A stretch of 64,000 nucleotides of DNA from DIGJ01 sp041739345 (lineage in GTDB: Bacteria > Bacillota > Clostridia > Lachnospirales > Lachnospiraceae): positions 22,115 to 86,114 of the forward strand of contig JBGSNZ010000019.1 in the NCBI GenBank assembly GCA_041739345.1. The letters are read 5' to 3'. How positions within the stretch are numbered: the stretch's first letter is position 1; each line of letters begins with the position of its first letter. Positions 44,316 through 53,562 of this stretch are shown one piece after another. A program made the translations under genes and the position numbers. Below the pieces are notes generated by a model, which ran no database searches, was not told the origin of the DNA, and saw nothing but the letters and a program-made list of their open reading frames with translations.

Positions 44316-45425
44316 GTGAATAGCGGAAAGAAAGCAATAAATGGAAAGATAAAATCAAATAAGAAGACAAGCAGTTATATACCAGCAGGCGGTTTGGGTA
44401 AGAGAATCGGTGCCGGCTTAATTATTTTACTGGTAGTAGCTATAGTTGGTATCGTTGCATGGGAAGGGCTAGCACCAAAATATTTAATGTCAGTAGATGG
44501 CGATAAATTATCCAAACAAGATATGATGTATGATATTTATCAGGCAGAAGGTATTGGAAGCCAGATGGCCGGTCTTTACTCCCAGCTTGGTTATGCTCAG
44601 GATTACTGGAACATGGATAATGGAGATGGAACAACAACTCAGGATACATTGAAAGGTCAGACGGTAGATAACTATTTATATAACCGTATTATTTATACCG
44701 AGGCAGTAGCAAAGGGATATGAAGCAACGGATGATGAAAAAACAGAAGCAGCAAAAACTGCAGCCCAAGAAATCAAAGACCTTACGGCAAAAAAAGCAAG
44801 TAAGTTAGGTTTAACGAAAGATTTATTGACAGAGAAAGCAATGGAAGAATTAGTTGTAGCACGATACAAAACGGATACCGTTGAAAGCTTAGATATCAAT
44901 GATGACGAAATCAAAGCGGGTGTTGAGTACGATACCTACCGTGGTTATAGTGTACAATATTTCTTTGCACCAACAACTACAACAAATGATGCTGGCGAAA
45001 CGAAAGCGGTAGAAGATAAGACGAGTGTTTACAGTGAATTAGAAACCGTATTAGATAAAGCAAAAGACAGCGATGACTGGAGTACAGTAGTTGATTCTAA
45101 AGACGAAGATGCAGTTGTATCTTATAAGACAAGCATTTTGACTGCAGATGATGAAACGTTCAGCAAAGATATTATGAAGAATATCGTTGCGATGCAAAAC
45201 GGTGATGTATCTGAAATCGTAGAAGCAGAAGACGGTTATTATGTATTCCGTATGGTTAATAATGATGATTCTTCAAAATACGATACAGCAGTGACAGATG
45301 CGATAACAGAAGCAGAAGATACAGCATTCAATAGTGTCTATGAAGATTTATATGCTAAATATGCCATCAAAGTATATGATAAAAATTGGAGCGATATCGC
45401 ATTTGGTACCGTTACATTAGGCTAA
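44316..45425 (+). CDS. Membrane-anchored PpiC/SurA-like foldase
   Basis: I start at GTG 44316, since GGAGG lies 8 bp upstream; ATG 44292 overlaps the previous gene and has none. 369 residues: a basic N-terminus, one membrane helix (about 31-49), then SurA_N-like helices (DMMYDIYQAEG) and a C-terminal parvulin-like domain (NGDVSEIVEAEDGYYVFRM). It is a tandem paralogue of the upstream lipoprotein, sharing the MMY-IYQ-E and DGYY pattern but held by a helix instead of a lipid. Confidence 0.83.
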   Translation: MNSGKKAINGKIKSNKKTSSYIPAGGLGKRIGAGLIILLVVAIVGIVAWEGLAPKYLMSVDGDKLSKQDMMYDIYQAEGIGSQMAGLYSQLGYAQDYWNMDNGDGTTTQDTLKGQTVDNYLYNRIIYTEAVAKGYEATDDEKTEAAKTAAQEIKDLTAKKASKLGLTKDLLTEKAMEELVVARYKTDTVESLDINDDEIKAGVEYDTYRGYSVQYFFAPTTTTNDAGETKAVEDKTSVYSELETVLDKAKDSDDWSTVVDSKDEDAVVSYKTSILTADDETFSKDIMKNIVAMQNGDVSEIVEAEDGYYVFRMVNNDDSSKYDTAVTDAITEAEDTAFNSVYEDLYAKYAIKVYDKNWSDIAFGTVTLG

Positions 45426-45566
45426 AATAAATAAATTGTATTTTATGATTAGATTTGTGTAAATATTTCGGAAAATTGTTTATAATAAGAGAAGGATGAA
45501 TTTGTTTATAATTATCTTGACTTATAAACATCATTATTTATATTAATTTTAATTATAAAAAAACTT

Positions 45567-45605
45567 ATGGTATCATTATTATAACGATAATGATACCATT
45601 TTTTT
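45567..45605 (+). terminator. Strong terminator upstream of purL
   Basis: ATGGTATCATTAT (45567-45579) and ATAATGATACCAT (45587-45599), perfect 13-bp stem, 7-nt loop, then a T-run. It is 142 bp after the foldase gene and only 18 bp before the purL start. A possible promoter (TTGACT 45517, TATTAA 45541) lies just before it, so it could also act as an attenuator of purL. Confidence 0.85.
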
Positions 45606-45622
45606 AATTATGGAGGCTGTTT

Positions 45623-48600
45623 ATGAGTGAGATTAGAAGAATTTATGTAGAAAAGAAGTTCCCTTATGCGGTTCGTGCAAAGGAATTAAGACATGAGATT
45701 CAAACTTATTTAGGAATACAAACACTTGAAAGTGTTCGGATACTAGTGCGATATGATATAGAAAATATTTCAGAGGAAACATTTGAAAGGGCGAAAGGGA
45801 TTGTCTTTTCTGAACCAACGTTAGATTATTTATACGAGGAAAATTTTGAACAATCCAAAGAAGATCATATCTTTACGGTTGCGTATTTACCAGGACAATT
45901 CGATCAGAGAGCAGATTCTGCTAATCAATGCATCAAATTACTAAAAGAGGATGAGAGAGCTTTCGTTCAATCTGCCACAACTTATGTATTTAAAGGAGAT
46001 CTTTCGAAGAAAGAACTTGATAAAATTAAATCTTACTGCGTAAACCCAGTTGATTCGAACATTACGAGTGAAGGTAAGCTAGATACGCTAATCGAGAATT
46101 TTGATGAGCCTGCAGATGTTAGCATTTTAGATGGATTCAAGACAATGGGAGATGCTAAGTTGTTAACTCTTTTTGAGTCTCTAAATTTAGCAATGAGTTT
46201 AGATGATTTTATCAGCATAAAACAATATTTTATGAACGAAGAAAAAAGAGATCCTTCCATGACAGAAATCCGTATGTTAGACACATACTGGTCTGATCAT
46301 TGCAGACATACCACGTTTCTAACAGAAATAAAGGATGTAGAGTTTGAAGATGGATTTTATAAAGAACCGATGAAGAAGAGTTATCTAGCATATAAGGAAG
46401 CAAGAGCACAACTTGGACAAGATGAGAAAGGTGACTATCCATCTTTAATGAATCTTGCTTTGATTGCTATGAAAAAATTGAAGGCAGAAGGAAAGCTTGC
46501 AGATCTTGAAAAATCCGATGAAATTAATGCCTGTTCTATTGTGGTTCCAGTTGAAATCGATGGAATTAAAGAAGAGTGGCTAGTATTTTTCAAGAATGAA
46601 ACACACAATCATCCAACGGAAATAGAACCATTTGGTGGAGCAGCTACTTGTCTTGGTGGTGCAATACGTGATCCATTATCTGGACGCGGTTATGTTTATC
46701 AGGCAATGCGCGTAACAGGTGCAGCAGATCCGACCGTATCGCTTGACAAAACACTGGAAGGAAAACTTCCACAAAAGAAAATCGTAAAAGGAGCGGCAAG
46801 TGGTTATAGCTCTTATGGCAATCAAATAGGTTTGGCAACTGGATTGGTGAATGAAGTATATCATCCAAATTATGTAGCGAAAAGAATGGAAATTGGAGCT
46901 GTGATGGGTGCAGCACCAAGAAAAAATGTAATTCGTGAAGATTCCTTACCAGGAGATCAAATTATTTTAATTGGTGGACGTACTGGACGCGATGGTTGTG
47001 GTGGTGCAACGGGTTCGTCCAAGGCACATACCAGTGAATCCATTCATGTATGTGGCGCCGAAGTGCAAAAAGGAAATGCTCCAACGGAGCGAAAAATTCA
47101 GCGCTTATTCCGTAGAATCGAAGTAAGTTCCCTAATAAAAAAATGCAATGATTTTGGGGCAGGTGGAGTGTCAGTTGCCATCGGCGAGTTAGCAGACGGT
47201 CTTATTATAAATCTTGATTTGGTTCCTAAAAAATATGCGGGGCTCGATGGAACGGAACTTGCCATTTCTGAATCACAAGAGAGAATGGCAGTCGTGGTAG
47301 ATACCAAAGACGTGAAGGCAATGTTAGAGTTTGCAGCACAGGAAAATTTGGAGGCTGTTGTTGTAGCCGAAGTTACGAAAGAACCTCGCCTTGTTATGAA
47401 CTGGAGAGGAAAAACAATTGTTAATATAAAGAGAAGTTTCCTGGATACCAATGGAGCTCATCAAGAGAACGATGTATTTGTAACTAGTCCAAATAAAGAA
47501 AAATCTATCTGGAATCATTCGGTTACAGGTAGCATGAGGGAAAATTGGCTAAAGACATTAAAAGATCTAAATGTTTGCTCTCAAAAGGGCCTAGTTGAAT
47601 TGTTTGATAGTTCCATTGGGGCAGGGACTGTTACCATGCCTTATGGTGGAATGCATCAGTTAACACCAACTCAGACCATGATTGCAAAACTACCGTTACT
47701 AAAGGGGAACTGTGATACCGTTACCATGATGAGTTATGGACTGGACCCATATTTATCAAGTTGGAGTCCTTATCATGGAGCAGTTTACGCAATTATCTCT
47801 TCAGTTGCTAAAATTGTAGCATCTGGTGGTGATTACCGAAAAATCCGCTTTACCTTCCAGGAATATTTCAAACGATTAGGCAAGGATAAAGCACGTTTTG
47901 GAGAGCCAATGGCTGCACTTTTAGGTGCTTACGAAGCACAGATTAAGTTAGGACTTGCTTCCATTGGTGGTAAAGACAGTATGTCTGGTACCTTCCAGGA
48001 CATTGATGTTCCACCAACTCTGTGTTCTTTTGCAGTTGACACTGGAAAGATAGAAGATGTAATAACGCCAGAATTAAAAAAAGCAGGAAATATATTATTA
48101 GCATTCCCAATCAAAAAAGACGCATATGATTTGCCAGATTATGAGTATTTATTAGCGCTTTATCATACAATTTATGAGTTAAATAGATCAAATACATTTA
48201 GCGCTGCATATGCAATCGGTTATGGCGGACTTGCGGAAGCAGTAAGCAAGATGGCATTTGGGAACATGCTAGGCGTACGATTATCGACTGAATTGGAAGT
48301 TGCAAAATATTTTACTTCCGATTATGGTACGATAATAGTGGAAGTTAAGCCAGAAGATGTATTTAAGATTAGTAAGGTGATTGAAGATTGTGTGACAATC
48401 GGTGAAGTAATAGATTCAGGTAAATTTGAATATGGAAATGAGAGTATTTCTTTAGAAGAAGCAATCAAAGCTTGGTCAGCAACATTGGAGAGCGTATATC
48501 CAACAAATGCAAGTGAAGATACGAAAATACTTGAAACAAAACTTCACCAAGTTGAGAGTATCTATATTTGCAATAAAGAACAAGCAAGGCCAAAGATATT

Positions 48601-49384
48601 TATACCAATTTTCCCTGGTACTAACTGTGAATATGACAGTATTCGTGCATTTGAAAAAGCAGGCGGTGAAGTAACCTCTCTGGTTTTTCGAAATCAGTCC
48701 GCAAATGATATTAAAGAATCCGTTGCAGCATATGCAAAGCAAATAAAAACAAGTAATATCGTAATGCTGCCAGGTGGATTTTCTGCCGGTGATGAACCAG
48801 ATGGATCCGCAAAATTTATTGCTTCTATCTTCCGCAATCCTTATTTAGTGGAAGCAGTAAATGATTTACTGAAAAATAGAGATGGACTTATGTTAGGTAT
48901 CTGCAATGGATTTCAGGCATTGATTAAACTTGGTTTGGTTCCATTTGGTGAAATCATACCATGCGAAGAAGATTTTCCAACGCTTACCACAAATATAATT
49001 GGAAGACATATATCAAAGATTGTACAAACCAAAGTGGTAAGTAATCAATCCCCATGGTTAAGAAAAGTACAGGTGGGTGATGTGCATTCCATCCCAGTTT
49101 CTCATGGAGAAGGACGATTTGTAGCAAACGAGGAAACTATGAAGCGTTTATTTGAAAATGGACAGATAGCAACGCAGTATGTAGATTTAAATGGTAATCC
49201 AACAATGGATGAAATGTTCAATCCGAATGGATCATTTTTATCAATAGAGGGAATTACGAGTCCGGATGGTCGTGTACTTGGAAAGATGGCACACTCCGAA
49301 CGAATCGGAAATGGAGTTGCAATTAATATTACAGGAAATCAGAATCAGTATCTATTTGAATCTGGAATATCCTATTTTAAATAA
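45623..49384 (+). CDS. purL: Phosphoribosylformylglycinamidine synthase, single-chain form
   Basis: Fourth step of purine synthesis, FGAR plus glutamine to FGAM. 1253 residues: N-terminal and linker domains, two AIRS-type halves (NETHNHPTEIEPFGGAATC near 312, GGRTGRDGCGGATGSS near 452, GGKDSMSGTFQ near 790), and a C-terminal class I glutamine amidotransferase (about 990-1253) with nucleophile Cys in LGICNGFQAL and SHGEGRF. This is the long clostridial type, not the PurLQS complex. It stands alone here, without other pur genes. Confidence 0.96.
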   Translation: MSEIRRIYVEKKFPYAVRAKELRHEIQTYLGIQTLESVRILVRYDIENISEETFERAKGIVFSEPTLDYLYEENFEQSKEDHIFTVAYLPGQFDQRADSANQCIKLLKEDERAFVQSATTYVFKGDLSKKELDKIKSYCVNPVDSNITSEGKLDTLIENFDEPADVSILDGFKTMGDAKLLTLFESLNLAMSLDDFISIKQYFMNEEKRDPSMTEIRMLDTYWSDHCRHTTFLTEIKDVEFEDGFYKEPMKKSYLAYKEARAQLGQDEKGDYPSLMNLALIAMKKLKAEGKLADLEKSDEINACSIVVPVEIDGIKEEWLVFFKNETHNHPTEIEPFGGAATCLGGAIRDPLSGRGYVYQAMRVTGAADPTVSLDKTLEGKLPQKKIVKGAASGYSSYGNQIGLATGLVNEVYHPNYVAKRMEIGAVMGAAPRKNVIREDSLPGDQIILIGGRTGRDGCGGATGSSKAHTSESIHVCGAEVQKGNAPTERKIQRLFRRIEVSSLIKKCNDFGAGGVSVAIGELADGLIINLDLVPKKYAGLDGTELAISESQERMAVVVDTKDVKAMLEFAAQENLEAVVVAEVTKEPRLVMNWRGKTIVNIKRSFLDTNGAHQENDVFVTSPNKEKSIWNHSVTGSMRENWLKTLKDLNVCSQKGLVELFDSSIGAGTVTMPYGGMHQLTPTQTMIAKLPLLKGNCDTVTMMSYGLDPYLSSWSPYHGAVYAIISSVAKIVASGGDYRKIRFTFQEYFKRLGKDKARFGEPMAALLGAYEAQIKLGLASIGGKDSMSGTFQDIDVPPTLCSFAVDTGKIEDVITPELKKAGNILLAFPIKKDAYDLPDYEYLLALYHTIYELNRSNTFSAAYAIGYGGLAEAVSKMAFGNMLGVRLSTELEVAKYFTSDYGTIIVEVKPEDVFKISKVIEDCVTIGEVIDSGKFEYGNESISLEEAIKAWSATLESVYPTNASEDTKILETKLHQVESIYICNKEQARPKIFIPIFPGTNCEYDSIRAFEKAGGEVTSLVFRNQSANDIKESVAAYAKQIKTSNIVMLPGGFSAGDEPDGSAKFIASIFRNPYLVEAVNDLLKNRDGLMLGICNGFQALIKLGLVPFGEIIPCEEDFPTLTTNIIGRHISKIVQTKVVSNQSPWLRKVQVGDVHSIPVSHGEGRFVANEETMKRLFENGQIATQYVDLNGNPTMDEMFNPNGSFLSIEGITSPDGRVLGKMAHSERIGNGVAINITGNQNQYLFESGISYFK

Positions 49385-49426
49385 ATGATATAAAAAATCA
49401 ATAAGCAATATCCTGCTATAAACCGC

Positions 49427-49455
49427 TTGACAATAAAACGGCTTTTCAGTATGCT
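49427..49455 (+). promoter_or_regulatory. Promoter of the pfl operon
   Basis: TTGACA at 49427-49432, TATGCT at 49450-49455, 17-bp spacing, 48 bp before the ATG. Confidence 0.6.
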
Positions 49456-49502
49456 ATAGACGATTACAAAGGAAAAGTTAGTAGTCAGATTGGAGAAAAA
49501 AT

Positions 49503-51590
49503 ATGAAGACAGAATGGAATGAATTTAAAACAGGCATTTGGAACAAAGAAATCAATGTCAGAGATTTTATCCAAAAAAACTACACTCCTTATGAAGGAGA
49601 TGAAGCGTTTTTAGTTGGTGCAACTGAAAACACGATGAAGCTGTGGGAACAGGTTATGGAACTATCAAAAAAAGAAATGGAAGCTGGCGGTGTACTAGAT
49701 ATGGACACCAAGACAATTTCTACCATTTCCTCCCATGAAGCAGGATATTTAGATAAAGACAAAGAAACAATTGTGGGATTTCAAACCGACAAACCTTTTA
49801 AACGTTCTCTTCAGCCCTATGGTGGTATACGTATGGCAGAAAAGGCTTGCAAGGATAACGGATATGAAGTAGACCCTGAAATAGTAGACTTTTTTGCTAC
49901 ACATCGGAAAACACACAATGCAGGAGTGTTTGATGTATATACTGAAGAAATGAGAGCATGCCGTTCCAGCCATATTATTACAGGACTTCCGGATGCATAT
50001 GGAAGAGGGCGTATTATCGGAGATTATCGTCGTATCGCTTTGTATGGAGTGGATCGGTTGATTGAAGATAAGATAGAACAAAAGGATACGACAAGGACAG
50101 TAATGTATTCGGATGTTATCCGTGAACGGGAAGAGTTGTCCGAACAGATTCGTGCCTTACAAGAATTAAAGGTATTAGGAAACATCTATGGTTTTGATAT
50201 CGGGAGGCCTGCAGCGAATACAAAGGAAGCGATTCAATGGTTATACTTTGGATATTTGGCGGCGATTAAAGAGCAAAATGGTGCAGCCATGTCACTAGGA
50301 AGGACATCCACCTTTATCGATATTTATGCAGAGCGTGATTTGAATAATGGGACGTTTAATGAAGAGCAGATTCAGGAATTTATTGATCATTTTATTATGA
50401 AATTGCGTTTGGTTAAATTTGCCCGTACGCCAGAGTACAATGCACTCTTTTCCGGAGATCCTACCTGGGTTACAGAATCCATCGGAGGGGTTGGCATTGA
50501 TGGCAGGTCAATGGTTACAAAGATGTCATTCCGTTACCTGCATACCTTAACTAATTTAGGTGCGGCACCAGAGCCAAACTTAACGGTGCTTTGGTCAACA
50601 CAGTTACCAAGAAATTTCAAACGTTACTGTGCAAAAATTTCAATTGAATCCTCCTCCATACAGTATGAAAATGACGATTTAATGCGTGTAACTCATGGTG
50701 ATGACTACGCGATAGCATGTTGCGTATCTTCCATGAGAGTTGGTAAAGAAATGCAGCTTTTTGGAGCAAGAGCAAACCTTGCAAAGTGCTTGCTTTATGC
50801 AATTAATGGCGGAGTGGATGAAATCAGCAAAAAGCAGGTAGGTCCTAAATATCGTCCAATTACCTCTGAGTATTTAGATTATGAGGAAGTCGTGGATAAA
50901 TATAATGATATGATGAAATGGCTAGCTGAGGTATATGTAAATACATTAAATGTCATTCACTATATGCATGACAAATACTGTTATGAAAAGATTCAGATGG
51001 CATTACACGATAAAAAAGTAACACGTTGGTTTGCAACCGGAATTGCAGGACTTTCTGTTGTAGCAGATTCTCTTTCTGCAATAAAATACGCAAAGGTTAA
51101 GCCGATTCGTGACGAGAAAGGTATCGTTGTAGATTTTTTAATAGAAGGTGACTATCCTCAATATGGAAATGATGATGATCGTGTAGATAATATTGCTGCA
51201 GAATTAGTACACACGTTTATGCATTATATTCAATCCAATCATACCTATCGTGGTGGTATTCCTACGACTTCGATTTTGACGATTACATCAAATGTAGTTT
51301 ATGGTGAAAATACAGGATCTACACCAGATGGAAGAAAAGCTGGACAACCATTCGCACCAGGTGCAAATCCGATGCATGGACGTGATAAAAAAGGAGCAAT
51401 TGCTTCCTTGAGTTCAGTATCCAAACTTCCGTTTGGTGATGCACAAGATGGTATATCAAATACATTCTCTATTGTTCCTGGAGCACTGGGCAAGGATGAC
51501 TTAATTATAATGGGAGATTTGGAACTTTCTATGGAGCCAGATTGTGCTTGTAATGTACCTACCATTCTATTTGGTGAAGAGAATAAATAG
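49503..51590 (+). CDS. pflB: Pyruvate formate-lyase catalytic subunit lacking the glycyl-radical domain
   Basis: Cleaves pyruvate with CoA to acetyl-CoA and formate. 695 residues against about 740-760 for one-chain PflB. Active-site pair Cys406-Cys407 (AIACCVSSM) is intact. The C-terminus stops after CACNVPTILFGEENK with its own stop; the usual glycyl-radical segment RVSGYAV is missing and is encoded by the next gene. The missing part equals what the following 78-residue gene supplies, so the enzyme is split in two subunits. The activase gene follows, completing the operon. Confidence 0.93.
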   Translation: MKTEWNEFKTGIWNKEINVRDFIQKNYTPYEGDEAFLVGATENTMKLWEQVMELSKKEMEAGGVLDMDTKTISTISSHEAGYLDKDKETIVGFQTDKPFKRSLQPYGGIRMAEKACKDNGYEVDPEIVDFFATHRKTHNAGVFDVYTEEMRACRSSHIITGLPDAYGRGRIIGDYRRIALYGVDRLIEDKIEQKDTTRTVMYSDVIREREELSEQIRALQELKVLGNIYGFDIGRPAANTKEAIQWLYFGYLAAIKEQNGAAMSLGRTSTFIDIYAERDLNNGTFNEEQIQEFIDHFIMKLRLVKFARTPEYNALFSGDPTWVTESIGGVGIDGRSMVTKMSFRYLHTLTNLGAAPEPNLTVLWSTQLPRNFKRYCAKISIESSSIQYENDDLMRVTHGDDYAIACCVSSMRVGKEMQLFGARANLAKCLLYAINGGVDEISKKQVGPKYRPITSEYLDYEEVVDKYNDMMKWLAEVYVNTLNVIHYMHDKYCYEKIQMALHDKKVTRWFATGIAGLSVVADSLSAIKYAKVKPIRDEKGIVVDFLIEGDYPQYGNDDDRVDNIAAELVHTFMHYIQSNHTYRGGIPTTSILTITSNVVYGENTGSTPDGRKAGQPFAPGANPMHGRDKKGAIASLSSVSKLPFGDAQDGISNTFSIVPGALGKDDLIIMGDLELSMEPDCACNVPTILFGEENK

Positions 51591-51599
51591 GAGAAAATG

Positions 51600-51631
51600 C
51601 GCAAAAGACATGCGCAGGAATGGAGAACGAT
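51600..51631 (+). promoter_or_regulatory. Hairpin plus RBS module before the glycyl-radical subunit gene
   Basis: TGCGC (about 51599-51603) pairs with GCGCA (about 51612-51616), 8-9-nt loop, followed by GGAATGGAG carrying the RBS of the next gene. The same module precedes thyA at 7286. Confidence 0.5.
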
Positions 51632-51868
51632 ATGAATAATACACAGATTGATAATTTAGTTGCAATGTTAGATGGTTATGTTGAAAATGGCGGACATCAC
51701 TTAAATGTAAATGTATTTACCAAAGAAACATTATTAGATGCACAGGCACATCCTGAAAAGTATCCGCAGCTTACGGTACGTGTATCTGGATATGCAGTTA
51801 ACTTTCATAAATTAACCAAAGAACAACAAGACGAAGTAATTAGTAGAACGTTTCATAAAGGAATGTAA
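51632..51868 (+). CDS. grcA: Glycyl-radical subunit of pyruvate formate-lyase (GrcA/YfiD-like)
   Basis: 78 residues from ATG 51632 (GGAG 6 bp upstream); ATG 51620 lacks spacing. It is the C-terminal domain of PflB as a separate protein: IDNLVAMLDGY, GGHHLNVNVF, LLDAQAHPEKYPQLTVR and the radical Gly53 in RVSGYAVNF. The PflA activase would place the radical here and the catalytic subunit encoded upstream would use it. In E. coli YfiD serves as a spare part for oxygen-damaged PflB; here the catalytic gene has no domain of its own, so this subunit seems required. Confidence 0.9.
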   Translation: MNNTQIDNLVAMLDGYVENGGHHLNVNVFTKETLLDAQAHPEKYPQLTVRVSGYAVNFHKLTKEQQDEVISRTFHKGM

Positions 51869-51871
51869 GAT

Positions 51872-52600
51872 ATGATTCAAGGAAGAATACATTCAATTGA
51901 AACTTTTGGTACACTTGATGGTCCGGGTATTCGTTATGTCGTATTCTTCCAAGGCTGTCCAATGCGCTGCAAATATTGTCATAATCCGGATACGTGGACG
52001 ATGCAAGGCGGTACCAATATGACTGCCGATGAAATAATAGCCGGCTATAAGAAACAAGAAGTATATTATAAAAATGGTGGAATTACAGCAACGGGTGGAG
52101 AGCCGCTTCTTCAACTTGATTTTTTGATTGAATTGTTTCAAAAGGCAAAAGCGGCAGGTATTCATACTTGTTTGGATACTTCAGGCATTACATTTTCCAA
52201 TGATAGAGAAGAGGAATTCAAGAAACTTGCCAAAGTTACGGATTATGTACTTCTTGATGTAAAGCATGCAAGAAAAGCAGAACATATAGAATTAACCGGA
52301 CAAGATAATAAAGCAGTGTTTGATTTTTTATCCTTTCTTGATAAGCAACAAGTTCCCGTGCGTATCCGCCATGTCTTAATTCCTGGAATTACGCTAGAAA
52401 AGAATAGCCTGATCGAATTGGGTAAGGTTTTATCATTATATAAAAATATAAAAGAACTAGAACTTCTTCCTTATCACACCATGGGAATTGCAAAGTATCA
52501 AGAACTTGGAATTCCATACCGATTGGAAGGTGTTAAAGAACCAAGCAAGGAAGATATTTGCGAAGCTAGAAAACTTATATTAGAAGGGTTTCGTCACTGA
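51872..52600 (+). CDS. pflA: Pyruvate formate-lyase activating enzyme
   Basis: Radical SAM enzyme that generates the glycyl radical. 242 residues, [4Fe-4S] motif CPMRCKYC (Cys29, Cys33, Cys36), then TGGEPLLQ, TCLDTSG and KHARKAEH and GITLEKN of the family. Start lies 3 bp after the glycyl-radical subunit stop, so pflB, grcA and pflA are one operon. Confidence 0.96.
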   Translation: MIQGRIHSIETFGTLDGPGIRYVVFFQGCPMRCKYCHNPDTWTMQGGTNMTADEIIAGYKKQEVYYKNGGITATGGEPLLQLDFLIELFQKAKAAGIHTCLDTSGITFSNDREEEFKKLAKVTDYVLLDVKHARKAEHIELTGQDNKAVFDFLSFLDKQQVPVRIRHVLIPGITLEKNSLIELGKVLSLYKNIKELELLPYHTMGIAKYQELGIPYRLEGVKEPSKEDICEARKLILEGFRH

Positions 52601-52670
52601 CTTTGTCAAAACTTACAAAAAAATTTTTGAAATCGTAATAAAATTGTGAAACAAAATGGAGAAAACTGTG

Positions 52671-52712
52671 ATACACTTAACTTAATTGGGTATGCTAAGT
52701 GTATGCGGTTTT
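52671..52712 (+). terminator. Likely terminator of the pfl operon
   Basis: ATACACTTA (52671-52679) and TAAGTGTAT (52696-52704) pair over 9 bp with a 16-nt loop, followed by GCGG and a run of T. Confidence 0.6.
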
Positions 52713-52739
52713 TTTATTTTGGTGAATGGTGGTCGGAAG

Positions 52740-53477
52740 ATGAACTTATATGAAGGGATGTATTTAAGAAGGACTATTCGGCATTTTCGAATGGAAACCG
52801 TCGATAAAAAAATATTAGATAATATTTTGAATTTTACGAATCATCTAGAAATGTTGGATGAAAATCAACAAGTTCAATTTGAAATCATAGAGAATACGGA
52901 AGATAAAAGTATTCCGTATTATTTAGTTATATCTGCTTTGCCGGTAGAAGGATATCAGTTAAACGCAGGTTTTTTAATGCAACAAGTTATGCTCTACATC
53001 ATGACAAAAGGGCTTGGAAGTAGTTTTATGAAATATCATAAACTTCCAATTCACAAAATACAAGGTTTTGAGCCTTTAGTTATGCTTGCATTTGGAAAAA
53101 CAGATAAAAGTATTTATCGTGAATCGAAACGTGCATATCGTCTTTCAATTACAGAGGTTTGCAGTTTTAAGACAACAGTAAGTGATGATATGAAAAAAAT
53201 ATTAAATGCAGGAAGACTAGCACCATCTTCATTTAATAGCCAGCCATGGCGGTTTGTCGTTTATGAAAACCGAATCCATCTATTTTGTAAGAAATCAAAA
53301 ACCCCTTTTGATCCATTGAAGGCAATGAAAAATATCGATGTGGGAATTGCACTTGCAAATATGTATTTGGCAGCAGAAGAACTTTGGTATTATAGTGAAA
53401 TAAAAAAAATTGACAATATTTGTGAACAAACATTTAAAAATAATGAGTATTTAGTATCAATTATGTTTCAAAAGTAA
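52740..53477 (+). CDS. Nitroreductase-family protein (TM nitroreductase type)
   Basis: 245 residues from ATG 52740 (GGTCGGAAG upstream); the frame opens at 52686 inside the pfl terminator. FMN-binding pattern of the family: RRTIRHFR at the N-terminus, and ILNAGRLAPSSFNSQPWRF near 165-185. The fold is flavin-dependent NAD(P)H oxidoreductase; substrate unknown. A monocistronic gene. Confidence 0.85.
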   Translation: MNLYEGMYLRRTIRHFRMETVDKKILDNILNFTNHLEMLDENQQVQFEIIENTEDKSIPYYLVISALPVEGYQLNAGFLMQQVMLYIMTKGLGSSFMKYHKLPIHKIQGFEPLVMLAFGKTDKSIYRESKRAYRLSITEVCSFKTTVSDDMKKILNAGRLAPSSFNSQPWRFVVYENRIHLFCKKSKTPFDPLKAMKNIDVGIALANMYLAAEELWYYSEIKKIDNICEQTFKNNEYLVSIMFQK

Positions 53478-53562
53478 GCTTTTGGATTGAATTCTATTGA
53501 CTGACATATTATAATAGGATAAATGACAAAATATTTAAACTACTAGTGGGGGAATTTGTTTA

